A stretch of DNA of 64,000 nt, from NCBI RefSeq assembly GCF_900107395.1, contig NZ_FNPW01000002.1, forward strand, positions 439,826 to 503,825, read 5' to 3'. Positions 12,015 through 19,711 of this stretch are shown here, piece by piece (the first letter of the stretch is position 1; each line of letters starts with the position of its first letter). The notes under the pieces are model-generated. The model made no database searches. It worked only from the letters and a program-made list of their open reading frames with translations, and was not told the DNA's origin. This stretch comes from Pseudomonas sp. NFIX28. Its GTDB lineage: Bacteria; Pseudomonadota; Gammaproteobacteria; Pseudomonadales; Pseudomonadaceae. Position numbers and translations under genes: made by a program.

Positions 12015-13481
12015 ATGCAGTATCGCGACTTGCGCGACTTTATCAGCGGTCTGGAACAGCGCGGCGAACTCAAGCGCATCCAGGTTCCGGTGTCCCCAGT
12101 GCTGGAAATGACCGAGGTCTGCGACCGCACCTTGCGCGCCAAAGGTCCGGCCCTGCTGTTTGAAAACCCTACCGGCTATGACATTCCGGTGCTGGGCAAC
12201 CTGTTCGGCACTCCGGAGCGCGTGGCGCTGGGCATGGGCGCCGAAGCAGTCAGCGAGCTGCGGGAAATCGGCAAGCTGCTGGCGTTCCTCAAGGAACCCG
12301 AGCCGCCCAAGGGGCTGAAGGACGCCTGGTCCAAGCTGCCGATCTTTCGCAAGATCATTTCCATGGCGCCCAAAGTCGTCAAGGACGCGGTCTGCCAGGA
12401 AGTAGTGATCGAAGGCGATGACGTCGACCTGGCGATGCTGCCGGTACAGACTTGCTGGCCGGGCGATGTCGGCCCGTTGATCACCTGGGGCCTGACCGTC
12501 ACCAAGGGTCCGAACAAGGACCGGCAGAACCTCGGCATCTACCGCCAGCAGGTAATCGGCCGCAACAAGGTAATCATGCGCTGGTTGAGCCACCGTGGCG
12601 GCGCGCTGGATTACCGCGAGTGGTGCGAAAAGCACCCGGGCCAGCCGTTCCCTGTGTCCGTGGCCCTGGGGGCCGACCCGGCGACCATCCTCGGCGCGGT
12701 GACGCCGGTGCCGGACAGCCTCTCCGAATACGCCTTCGCCGGCCTGCTGCGGGGCAACCGTACCGAGCTGGTGAAATGTCGTGGCAACGACCTGCAAGTG
12801 CCGGCCACCGCGGAAATCATCCTGGAGGGGGTGATCCACCCAGGTGAGATGGCCGATGAAGGCCCGTACGGCGACCACACCGGTTACTACAACGAAGTCG
12901 ACAGCTTCCCGGTGTTCACCGTCGAGCGCATTACCCACCGGACCAAGCCGATCTACCACAGCACCTATACCGGTCGTCCGCCGGATGAGCCGGCGATTCT
13001 CGGCGTGGCGCTGAACGAAGTATTCGTGCCTATCCTGCAAAAGCAGTTCCCGGAAATCACCGACTTCTACCTGCCGCCCGAAGGCTGCTCGTACCGCATG
13101 GCGGTGGTGACCATGAAGAAGCAGTACCCCGGCCATGCCAAGCGGGTAATGCTCGGTGTCTGGTCGTTTTTGCGACAGTTCATGTACACCAAGTTCGTTA
13201 TCGTCACTGACGACGATATCAACGCGCGCGACTGGAACGACGTGATCTGGGCTATCACTACGCGCATGGACCCCAAGCGCGATACGGTGATGATCGATAA
13301 CACGCCGATCGACTACCTCGACTTCGCCTCGCCGGTCTCCGGCCTGGGTTCGAAGATGGGGCTCGATGCCACGCATAAATGGCCCGGTGAAACCACCCGC
13401 GAGTGGGGCCGGGTGATCGTCAAGGATGAGGCGGTGACCCGCCGGATCGATGCCATCTGGAATCAGTTAGGAATAGATTGA
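12015..13481 (+). CDS. ubiD: 4-hydroxy-3-polyprenylbenzoate decarboxylase (UbiD)
   Basis: Prenylated-FMN-dependent decarboxylase of the ubiquinone pathway; it removes the carboxyl group from octa/nonaprenyl-hydroxybenzoate. 488 residues, standard length. The N-terminal [22 protein letters not shown] and the central GVNRQ/YRQQ-like region [14 protein letters not shown] with [16 protein letters not shown] are family signatures, as is the VTEMKK-like [15 protein letters not shown] stretch with conserved acidic residues ([11 protein letters not shown]). Its partner UbiX, which makes the cofactor, is not in the window. The last base of its TGA overlaps the ATG of the downstream reductase, indicating coupling. 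Confidence 0.96.
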   Translation: MQYRDLRDFISGLEQRGELKRIQVPVSPVLEMTEVCDRTLRAKGPALLFENPTGYDIPVLGNLFGTPERVALGMGAEAVSELREIGKLLAFLKEPEPPKGLKDAWSKLPIFRKIISMAPKVVKDAVCQEVVIEGDDVDLAMLPVQTCWPGDVGPLITWGLTVTKGPNKDRQNLGIYRQQVIGRNKVIMRWLSHRGGALDYREWCEKHPGQPFPVSVALGADPATILGAVTPVPDSLSEYAFAGLLRGNRTELVKCRGNDLQVPATAEIILEGVIHPGEMADEGPYGDHTGYYNEVDSFPVFTVERITHRTKPIYHSTYTGRPPDEPAILGVALNEVFVPILQKQFPEITDFYLPPEGCSYRMAVVTMKKQYPGHAKRVMLGVWSFLRQFMYTKFVIVTDDDINARDWNDVIWAITTRMDPKRDTVMIDNTPIDYLDFASPVSGLGSKMGLDATHKWPGETTREWGRVIVKDEAVTRRIDAIWNQLGID

Positions 13482-14449
13482 TGCGTGTAACCTTGCAGCC
13501 CTCCGGAGCGGTGCTTGAGACGCTGCCCGGCGAGCGGATTCTCGATGCGGCGCGGCGCCTGGGCTATGAATGCCCGCAAAGCTGCCGCAATGGCAACTGT
13601 CATGTGTGCTGCGCCCTGCTGGTGGAGGGCCGGGTCATGCAGGCCGGCGATGTGCGCGATCACGGCGAGTTCTACACCTGCATCGCAGAGCCGCTGGAAG
13701 ACTGCATCGTGCTGTGGGATGGCGTCCTTGCGCTGGGAGAGCTGCCGGTGCGCAGTCTGTCGTGCCAGGTCACCGAGTGTCTGGAAGTCGGTGGCGACGT
13801 CTGGCGGGTCCGCCTGCGGGCACCGGCTGGCAAGCCTCCGCGTTACCACGCTGGGCAGTACTTGATGCTCGAACGGGAGAATGGCGAGAAGTCGGCGTTT
13901 TCCCTGGCCTCGGCGCCACATTGCGGGCGTGAGCTGGAGTTGCATGTGCTGGTGCGCGAAAGCAGTGCGCAAAGCCTGATCGAACAGTTGCAGCGCAATG
14001 GCAACGTGCGCGTCGAACTGCCGTTTGGCGATACCCACCTGGCCGAGCTGCCGGACGGGCCGCTGGTGCTGATCGCCGCCGGTACCGGCATGGCGCAGAT
14101 GCACAGTCTGATCGAGCATTGCCGGGCCAAGGGCTTCAAATACCCGGTACACCTGTATTGGGGCGTGCGCCGGCCGGACGACTTCTACCAGATCGAGCAT
14201 TGGGACGAATGGAAGAAGCTGCCCAACCTGTTCCTGCACAAGGTGGTCAGCGACCTCTGCGGCTGGGAAGGGCGCTGCGGCATGCTGCACGAGGCGGTGA
14301 GCGAAGACATCGCCGACCTGTCGGCGGTGCATGTCTACGCCAGCGGCTCGCCGGCGATGATCTACGCGACCCTGGACGCGCTGGTCGAAGCGGGCATGGA
14401 TGCACACCAGATGCGTGCCGATGTATTTGCCTACGCCCCCCGCTCCTGA
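13481..14449 (+). CDS. [2Fe-2S] ferredoxin / flavin reductase fusion (CDP-6-deoxyglucoseen reductase-like, Fre/AscD type)
   Basis: 322 residues. The N-terminal plant-type ferredoxin domain (about 1-90) has ligands Cys35, Cys40, Cys43 (SCRNGNCHVC) and Cys67 (FYTCIAEPL). The rest is a ferredoxin-NADP reductase module: the R-x-Y-S/T-like FAD region is the stretch RYHAGQYLML ... SAFSLASAP, and the NAD(P)-binding loop is LIAAGTGMAQMHSLI. It should pass electrons from NAD(P)H through FAD to the cluster. ATG at 13481 shares a base with the ubiD stop and has AGGAA upstream. Databases usually name such proteins CDP-6-deoxy-delta-3,4-glucoseen reductase, but no deoxysugar genes are nearby. A redox role linked to UbiD or flavin supply is inference. 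Confidence 0.85.
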   Translation: MRVTLQPSGAVLETLPGERILDAARRLGYECPQSCRNGNCHVCCALLVEGRVMQAGDVRDHGEFYTCIAEPLEDCIVLWDGVLALGELPVRSLSCQVTECLEVGGDVWRVRLRAPAGKPPRYHAGQYLMLERENGEKSAFSLASAPHCGRELELHVLVRESSAQSLIEQLQRNGNVRVELPFGDTHLAELPDGPLVLIAAGTGMAQMHSLIEHCRAKGFKYPVHLYWGVRRPDDFYQIEHWDEWKKLPNLFLHKVVSDLCGWEGRCGMLHEAVSEDIADLSAVHVYASGSPAMIYATLDALVEAGMDAHQMRADVFAYAPRS

Positions 14450-14492
14450 GTTCTCGGGACGCTTCTTCGTTATAACTTCCCATATAGCCCAT

Positions 14493-14520
14493 CGGTATTT
14501 ATTCAATTAGATAAATACCG
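14493..14520. repeat. Perfect 10-bp inverted repeat downstream of the reductase gene
   Basis: CGGTATTTAT - 8 nt - ATAAATACCG, in an AT-rich island 44 bp after the reductase stop and 142 bp before the ChaC-like start. There is no T-run after it, so an operator is as likely as a terminator. Confidence 0.6.
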
Positions 14521-14661
14521 GTAGGTTATATGTCGCGCATTATTGAAAGTTGAAACTCTTCGATGGCACTTAACTTGCCTTGAAACATGTGTGTCTTGCA
14601 GTTACAGCCGTGCGTTCTATTAAGTAATTCTTTATATGCGGGGAGCCGAACGCTATTCGCC

Positions 14662-15309
14662 ATGACAGCCATTGAATCCAGTTTTTTGAATCTGGCTTAC
14701 CCTCCGCGACTCGACCTGGGGCCGCAGCTCACCCACGAACAGCTCCTCAGCTCGATGCAGTCCACCATGGCGCGCCACAAGGGCGGGCCGGTCTGGTTGT
14801 TTGCCTACGGTTCGCTGATCTGGCGCCCTGAATGTTCGGCGGTCGAACGCGTGCGCGGGCGGGTACATGGCTACCATCGTGGCCTGTACCTGTGGTCCCA
14901 CGAACACCGTGGCACGCCGGAAAAGCCGGGGCTGGTGTTTGGCCTCGATCGTGGCGGCTCCTGCAGCGGCTTTGCCTACCGCTTGCCGCAAGAGCAGCTG
15001 GAAACCTCGCTGTTTGCACTGTGGCAGCGCGAGATGCCATACCCGTCCTATCGCCCACACTGGCTCAACTGCCGTCTTGAAGACGGTAGCCGGGTTCAGG
15101 CCTTGGGGTTCGTTCTGGAGCGACACCTGCCCAGCTACGCCGGCAACCTGCCGGACCATGTGCTGAGCCAGGTGTTTGAAAGCGCCTGCGGGCGCTACGG
15201 CACCACTCGCGATTATGTCGAGCAGACCGTCAACGCCCTACGTAGCCACGCCATGCCAGACCGTAATCTGGAGGCGCGGCTCAAGCGCTGTAAGTCAGCG
15301 ACCCACTAG
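14662..15309 (+). CDS. ChaC-like gamma-glutamylcyclotransferase
   Basis: 215 residues from the chosen ATG ([15 protein letters not shown]). The ChaC signature [14 protein letters not shown] (YGSL loop) is followed by [15 protein letters not shown] and the catalytic-glutamate region around [16 protein letters not shown]. Family members degrade glutathione to 5-oxoproline and Cys-Gly, or act on other gamma-glutamyl amines. The start is uncertain: an in-frame ATG at 14587 has no ribosome site, and the GGGGAG before 14662 is far (about 17 nt). Its stop overlaps the convergent glpT stop by 4 bp. Confidence 0.86.
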   Translation: MTAIESSFLNLAYPPRLDLGPQLTHEQLLSSMQSTMARHKGGPVWLFAYGSLIWRPECSAVERVRGRVHGYHRGLYLWSHEHRGTPEKPGLVFGLDRGGSCSGFAYRLPQEQLETSLFALWQREMPYPSYRPHWLNCRLEDGSRVQALGFVLERHLPSYAGNLPDHVLSQVFESACGRYGTTRDYVEQTVNALRSHAMPDRNLEARLKRCKSATH

Positions 15310-16655
15310 GCAATGGCTTCGCGGCTCTGGCTGGCGATCTGCTTGTGCCACAGGGTCGGGGCCAGGAACGCCATCGACAGCAGGCAGGCGCCTACCAGCA
15401 GCACGAAACCGCCATCCCAGCCGAAATGGTCCACGGTGTAGCCCATCGCCGCGCTGGCCGCGACCGAACCACCCAGGTAACCGAACAGACCGGTAAAGCC
15501 CGCGGCGGTGCCGGCGGCTTTCTTCGGTGCCAGTTCCAGCGCCTGCAGGCCGATCAGCATCACCGGGCCGTAGATCAGGAAGCCGATGGAGAACAGCGCG
15601 ATCATGTCGACGGTCGGGTTGCCGGCCGGGTTCAGCCAGTAAACCAGGGTTGCCACGGTCACCAGCGCCATGAACACCATGCCGGTCAGGCCACGGTTGC
15701 CGCGGAAGATCTTGTCCGACATCCAGCCGCACAGCAGCGTGCCCGGAATGCCCGCCCACTCGTAGAAGAAGTACGCCCACGAGGTTTTATCCACCGTGAA
15801 GCCCTTGGCTTCCTTGAGGTAGGTCGGCGCCCAGTCCAGTACGCCGTAGCGCAGCAGGTAGACGAAGACGTTGGCCATGGCGATGTACCAGAGCATTTTG
15901 TTGCGCAGCACGTATTTGACGAAGATTTCCTTGGCGCTGAATTCTTCTTCGTGGCTGGCGTCGTAGCCTTCCGGGTAGTCGTTCTTGTACTTCTCGATGG
16001 GCGGCAGGCCGACCGATTGCGGGGTGTCGCGCATGGTGACGAAGGCAAACAGCGCCACCATCAGCGCCACGGCGGCCGGTACGTAGAACGCCGCGTGCCA
16101 GTCGTTGAACCAGCCCATGCCGAGCAGGAACAGCGGGCCGATCAGGCCGCCGCCGACGTTGTGCGCAACGTTCCATACCGAAACCACGCCGCCGCGTTCC
16201 TTCTGCGACCACCAGTGCACCATGGTTCGCCCGCTAGGCGGCCAGCCCATGCCCTGGGCCCAGCCGTTGATGAATAGCAGGATGAACATCATGGTCACGC
16301 TGGACGTGGCCCAGGGTGCGAAACCGAAAATGAACATCACCCCGGCCGACACCAGCAGGCCGAAGGGCAGGAAGTAACGCGGGTTGGAGCGGTCGGACAC
16401 CAGGCCCATGAGGAACTTGGACAAGCCGTAGGCGATGGCGATCGCCGACATGGCCAGGCCCAGCTGACCGCGGGTGTAACCCTCTTCGATCAGGTATGGC
16501 ATGGCCAGGGAGAAGTTCTTGCGCAGCAGGTAGTAACCGGCGTAGCCGATGAAGATCCCGGCGAAGATCTGCCAGCGCAGGCGGCGGTAGGTACTGTCTA
16601 TTTTTTCGTCAGGCAGGGGCGCCTGATGTGTGGCAGGTCGAAAGAAAGCAAACAT
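15306..16655 (-). CDS. glpT: Glycerol-3-phosphate transporter
   Basis: Major-facilitator antiporter exchanging sn-glycerol-3-phosphate for phosphate (also the usual route for fosfomycin entry). 449 residues with 12 predicted hydrophobic spans. OPA-family hallmarks: [20 protein letters not shown] with [57 protein letters not shown] and [15 protein letters not shown]. Start MFAFFRP at 16655. Upstream lie two palindromes resembling GlpR operators, consistent with induction by glycerol-3-phosphate. No other glp gene is in the window. Confidence 0.95.
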   Translation of the reverse strand: MFAFFRPATHQAPLPDEKIDSTYRRLRWQIFAGIFIGYAGYYLLRKNFSLAMPYLIEEGYTRGQLGLAMSAIAIAYGLSKFLMGLVSDRSNPRYFLPFGLLVSAGVMFIFGFAPWATSSVTMMFILLFINGWAQGMGWPPSGRTMVHWWSQKERGGVVSVWNVAHNVGGGLIGPLFLLGMGWFNDWHAAFYVPAAVALMVALFAFVTMRDTPQSVGLPPIEKYKNDYPEGYDASHEEEFSAKEIFVKYVLRNKMLWYIAMANVFVYLLRYGVLDWAPTYLKEAKGFTVDKTSWAYFFYEWAGIPGTLLCGWMSDKIFRGNRGLTGMVFMALVTVATLVYWLNPAGNPTVDMIALFSIGFLIYGPVMLIGLQALELAPKKAAGTAAGFTGLFGYLGGSVAASAAMGYTVDHFGWDGGFVLLVGACLLSMAFLAPTLWHKQIASQSREAIA

Positions 16656-16700
16656 TCAAGAGCTCCAAATTTCTTGTTTTGACTGCGGATGCGAATGTTA

Positions 16701-16720
16701 CAGTTTCGTTACCGAAAATA
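16701..16720. promoter_or_regulatory. Candidate GlpR operator 1 upstream of glpT
   Basis: TTTCG-TTAC-CGAAA palindrome with flanking AT, centred about 55 bp from the glpT start. It matches most positions of the enterobacterial GlpR box (WATKTTCGWTAWCGAAMATW, recalled from the literature). Its place in the glpT promoter region supports repressor binding. Confidence 0.6.
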
Positions 16721-16762
16721 GCACTGCATCTTGTCTGGGAGCACGCAACACAAGAGCATTTG

Positions 16763-16782
16763 CATGTTCTTTTACGAACATG
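16763..16782. promoter_or_regulatory. Candidate GlpR operator 2 upstream of glpT
   Basis: CATGTTC - TTTTAC - GAACATG, a perfect 7-bp inverted repeat with the 6-bp spacing of GlpR boxes, about 110 bp from the glpT start. Two sites would allow cooperative repression or looping. Confidence 0.65.
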
Positions 16783-16821
16783 TCGCTTGAAGATAAGCCA
16801 GGGGCGTACCTGATGTTTATG

Positions 16822-16906
16822 CAGGAACGAGCTTGCTGGCGATTAGCGGTGCGACAGTCGCTTCACTGCGCTGTTGGATCGCCATCGCGAGCAAGCCTGC
16901 TCCTAG
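16822..16906. repeat. REP-like palindrome (GGAGCGAGCTTGC family)
   Basis: Imperfect inverted repeat: left arm 16822-16843 (CAGGAACGAGCTTGCTGGCGAT), right arm 16884-16906 is its near-complement. It lies just past the stop of the quinone oxidoreductase and upstream of glpT. Same family as 18472-18563, 52339-52436 and 58375-58447. Confidence 0.75.
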
Positions 16907-16919
16907 GGGAGGGGGCGGT

Positions 16920-17897
16920 TCAGCGAACCTGGACCACGACCTTGCCCACCGCCTTGCGCTGGCCAAGGTCGTTGATGGCATTGGCGGCCTGCGCCAAGGG
17001 GTAGACCTGCGAGACCAGCGGCTTCAACTTGCCTTCGGCGAACCAGCCGAACAGCTGCTGGAAGTTCGCCGCATTGTCCTGGGGCTGGCGCTGGGCAAAC
17101 GAACCCCAGAACACACCGATTACCGCGGCGCCCTTGAGCAGCGCCAGGTTGACCGGCAGCTCGGGAATGCGCCCGCTGGCAAAACCCACCACCAGCAGCC
17201 GGCCGTTCCAGGCGATGGCGCGGATGGCCTGGTCGAACAGATCGCCGCCGACCGGGTCGTAAATCACATCGGCGCCCTGGCCGTCGGTCAGGCGCTTGAT
17301 CTCGTCCTTCAGGCTGGTTTCGCTGTAATTGATCAATTCGTCGGCGCCGGCGGCCTTGGCCACGGCGAGTTTCTCGGCGCTGCTGGCGGCGGCGATGACC
17401 CGGGCGCCCATGGCCTTGCCGATTTCCACCGCCGCCAGGCCGACGCCACCGGAAGCGCCGAGCACCAGCAGGGTTTCACCCGGTTGCAGGTTGCCGCGCT
17501 GCTTGAGGGCATGCATCGAGGTGCCGTAGGTCATGCTGAAGGCGGCAGCCGTCTTGAAGTCCATCGACGGCGGAATCGGCAGCACGTTATAGCCCGGCAC
17601 CGCCACTTCCTCGGCAAAGCTGCCCCAGCCGGTCAGCGCCATCACCCGGTCGCCGACCTTGAGGTGGCTGACCTTCTCGCCGACCGCGCCCACCACTCCC
17701 GCGGCCTCGCCACCGGGCGAGAACGGAAAGGGCGGCTTGAACTGGTATTTGCCCTCGATGATCAGCGTGTCCGGGAAGTTCACCCCGGCCGCGTGTACCT
17801 GCAGCAGGATTTCGTTCTTCTTCGGTACAGGACTTGCGACGTCTTCCAGCACCAGCGTTTCGGCGGGCCCGAAGGCTTTGCACAGCACGGCTTTCAT
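16920..17897 (-). CDS. NADPH:quinone oxidoreductase (Qor/zinc-free MDR family)
   Basis: 325 residues, medium-chain dehydrogenase/reductase without the catalytic or structural zinc cysteine sets. Seen: KAVLCKAFGPAETLVLEDV, AGVNFPDTLIIEGKYQ, PFSPGGEAAGVV and the nucleotide-binding LLVLGASGGVGLAAVEIGKAMGARV (G-x-S-G-G-V-G). The DVIYDPVGGDLFDQAIRA stretch is typical of zeta-crystallin-like quinone reductases. Start at 17897 has AAGGAATAG in front; the in-frame ATG at 17987 has no support. Predicted cytosolic one-electron or alkenal reductase; true substrate unknown. Confidence 0.9.
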   Translation of the reverse strand: MKAVLCKAFGPAETLVLEDVASPVPKKNEILLQVHAAGVNFPDTLIIEGKYQFKPPFPFSPGGEAAGVVGAVGEKVSHLKVGDRVMALTGWGSFAEEVAVPGYNVLPIPPSMDFKTAAAFSMTYGTSMHALKQRGNLQPGETLLVLGASGGVGLAAVEIGKAMGARVIAAASSAEKLAVAKAAGADELINYSETSLKDEIKRLTDGQGADVIYDPVGGDLFDQAIRAIAWNGRLLVVGFASGRIPELPVNLALLKGAAVIGVFWGSFAQRQPQDNAANFQQLFGWFAEGKLKPLVSQVYPLAQAANAINDLGQRKAVGKVVVQVR

Positions 17898-18055
17898 CAG
17901 GGCTATTCCTTTTGGAGTGATGGCCGATAAGTGTAGGTGGGTGAAGAACGCGGTCAACGAGCATGCCCCGGCCTGATAGCCAGCCATAAGCTTTGTGCTT
18001 GGGCACGGGCGCAGGGGCCTTTATGCTAGACCGCCTACCGGATAAGGAGCGAATT

Positions 18056-18463
18056 GTGAAAGCGTGGATCATGTTGATGCTGGCCCTGTCTCTGCCGATG
18101 GCAGCCATGGCCGAGGAAGCCAAAGAGGGCGAAGCACCGAAAGTCAGTTACATCAGCCTGAACCCGCCGTTCGTGGGCAACTACGGCCTGGATGGCGGCC
18201 CGAAACTCAAGGTGTACAAGGCTGACGTAGCCCTGCGAGTGACCGGCGATGCCGCCGCCCAGGCCGTGCGGGCCAACGAGCCGTTGATCCGCAACCAGCT
18301 GGTGGCGCTGTTCGCCCAGCAGACCACGGAAACCATGAACAACGTCGAAGCCAAGGAAAAGCTGCGCCAGGAAGCCCTCAAGCAGACCCAGCAAGTGATG
18401 AACGACGAGACCGGCAAGCCAGTGGTGGAAGACCTGCTGTTCAACAACCTGATCATCCAGTAA
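18056..18463 (+). CDS. FliL-like flagellar basal-body-associated family protein (stand-alone)
   Basis: 135 residues from GTG at 18056, which AAGGAG precedes by 6 nt. A signal-peptide-like segment (VKAWIMLMLALSLPMAAMA, cleavage near AMA-EE) is followed by a FliL-like domain: YISLNPPFVGNYG, LKVYKADVALRV, then an ATE/QQTTETMNNVEAKEKLRQEAL helix and a C-terminal VVEDLLFNNLIIQ. True FliL is held by an N-terminal transmembrane anchor at the flagellar motor. This paralogue looks secreted to the periplasm, and no flagellar genes are nearby. Function unknown; a stomatin/prohibitin-like scaffold role is only a family-based guess. Confidence 0.8.
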   Translation: MKAWIMLMLALSLPMAAMAEEAKEGEAPKVSYISLNPPFVGNYGLDGGPKLKVYKADVALRVTGDAAAQAVRANEPLIRNQLVALFAQQTTETMNNVEAKEKLRQEALKQTQQVMNDETGKPVVEDLLFNNLIIQ

Positions 18464-18471
18464 TGCTGGAT

Positions 18472-18563
18472 CCGTAGGAGCGAGGCTTGCCCGCGAAAGC
18501 GATAGTGCGAGCCCCGCCCAATTCAGCCTGACGGCTGATCGCGAGCAAGCTTCGCTCCTACGG
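18472..18563. repeat. REP-like palindrome between the FliL-like gene and the exporter operon
   Basis: Near-perfect inverted repeat, left arm 18472-18496 and right arm 18539-18563 (left begins CCGTAGGAGCGAGGCTTGC). It sits between two convergent genes, the usual location of such elements in fluorescent pseudomonads. It may also terminate or stabilise both transcripts. Confidence 0.8.
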
Positions 18564-18595
18564 AATGCACATGTGTTTCGCGCCCCGAGACCACC

Positions 18596-19711
18596 TCACG
18601 ACGCCAAGCTCCTGCGAAACCTCGCCAAGGCAATTCCAAAGAACAGCAAGCCGATCGCCGTCAGGGCCAGCAAGTCTGGCCAGACCACTTCGACGCCGGC
18701 GTCGCGAAACAGGATGGCGGCGCTGAGGCTGACGAAGTGGGTCGACGGCGAGCCCTGCATCACCCATTGCAGCCATTGGGGCATGCTGTCCAGCGGTGTG
18801 CTGCCGCCCGACAGCAGCAACATCGGGATGATCACCGGAATCGCCAGCAAGCCGAATTGCGGGGTCGAGCGTGCCAGCGTGGCGAGGAAGATCCCCAGCG
18901 CGGTGCTGGCGAACAGGTACAGCGCCGTCACCGCGAGGAACAGCGCCAGCGAGCCGGCCAGCGGCACGCCCAGCACACCTTTGACGATCACCTCCAGCGA
19001 CACCCAAGTGCAGAGCACCACCACCAGCATGTTGCTCCAGATCTTCGCCAGCATGATTTCCAGGGCGGTCAGCGGCAGCACTAGCAGATGGTCGAGGGTG
19101 CCGTGCTCGCGCTCGCGCAGCAGCGCCGTGCCGGTCAGGATGATGGCCAGGATGGTGATGTTGTTGACGATCTGAATCACCGCCAGGAACCAGCCGCCCT
19201 GCAGATTGGTGTTGAACAGCGCGCGACTGGTCAGCAGGGCCGGCATCCGGTTCGCCGTGTCGGCCTGGCTGTAGTTGAGCAGTTCGCGCTGGAAAATCCG
19301 CCCGATATAACCGGCGCCCATGAATGCCTGGCTCATGGCCGTGGCGTCGACATTCACCTGCACGCTGGGTTGGCGCCCGGCCAGCAGGTCGCTCTGGAAG
19401 TTGGCCGGCACATTGATGACGAAGGTGAACTGGCCGCTGTCCATGACCTCGTCCAGTTGGTCGTAGGGCAACGGCACCGGGTTCTGGAATTCCGGCGGTT
19501 GCAGCGCTTCGGCCAGCTGGCGCGAGAGCTGGCTGTGGTCTTCGTCGACCAGCGCCACGCTGGCGTTGTGCACGCCGATCACCGAACCGGCCGCCGGCAT
19601 GTAGATGGCCACGGTGAAGGCGTACAGCAGAAACAGCAGCAACACGCTGTCGTGTCGCAGGCTGGTGAGCTCCTTGAGGCCCAGGCGCAGGATGTGGCTG
19701 AAACGGTGCAT
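18596..19711 (-). CDS. ABC-2 type exporter permease (YhhJ-like)
   Basis: 371 residues: one N-terminal helix, a large periplasmic loop (GSVIGVHNASVALVDEDHS, about 35-170), then five hydrophobic helices with the ABC-2 signature region LLREREHGTLDHLLVLPLTALEI. It forms the second permease with the membrane half of the RbbA-like protein. Start at 19711 (MHRFSHILRLGLKEL) shares a base with the upstream stop (TGATG), so it is translationally coupled. Last gene of the yhiI-rbbA-yhhJ-like operon. Substrate unknown. Confidence 0.88.
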   Translation of the reverse strand: MHRFSHILRLGLKELTSLRHDSVLLLFLLYAFTVAIYMPAAGSVIGVHNASVALVDEDHSQLSRQLAEALQPPEFQNPVPLPYDQLDEVMDSGQFTFVINVPANFQSDLLAGRQPSVQVNVDATAMSQAFMGAGYIGRIFQRELLNYSQADTANRMPALLTSRALFNTNLQGGWFLAVIQIVNNITILAIILTGTALLREREHGTLDHLLVLPLTALEIMLAKIWSNMLVVVLCTWVSLEVIVKGVLGVPLAGSLALFLAVTALYLFASTALGIFLATLARSTPQFGLLAIPVIIPMLLLSGGSTPLDSMPQWLQWVMQGSPSTHFVSLSAAILFRDAGVEVVWPDLLALTAIGLLFFGIALARFRRSLAS

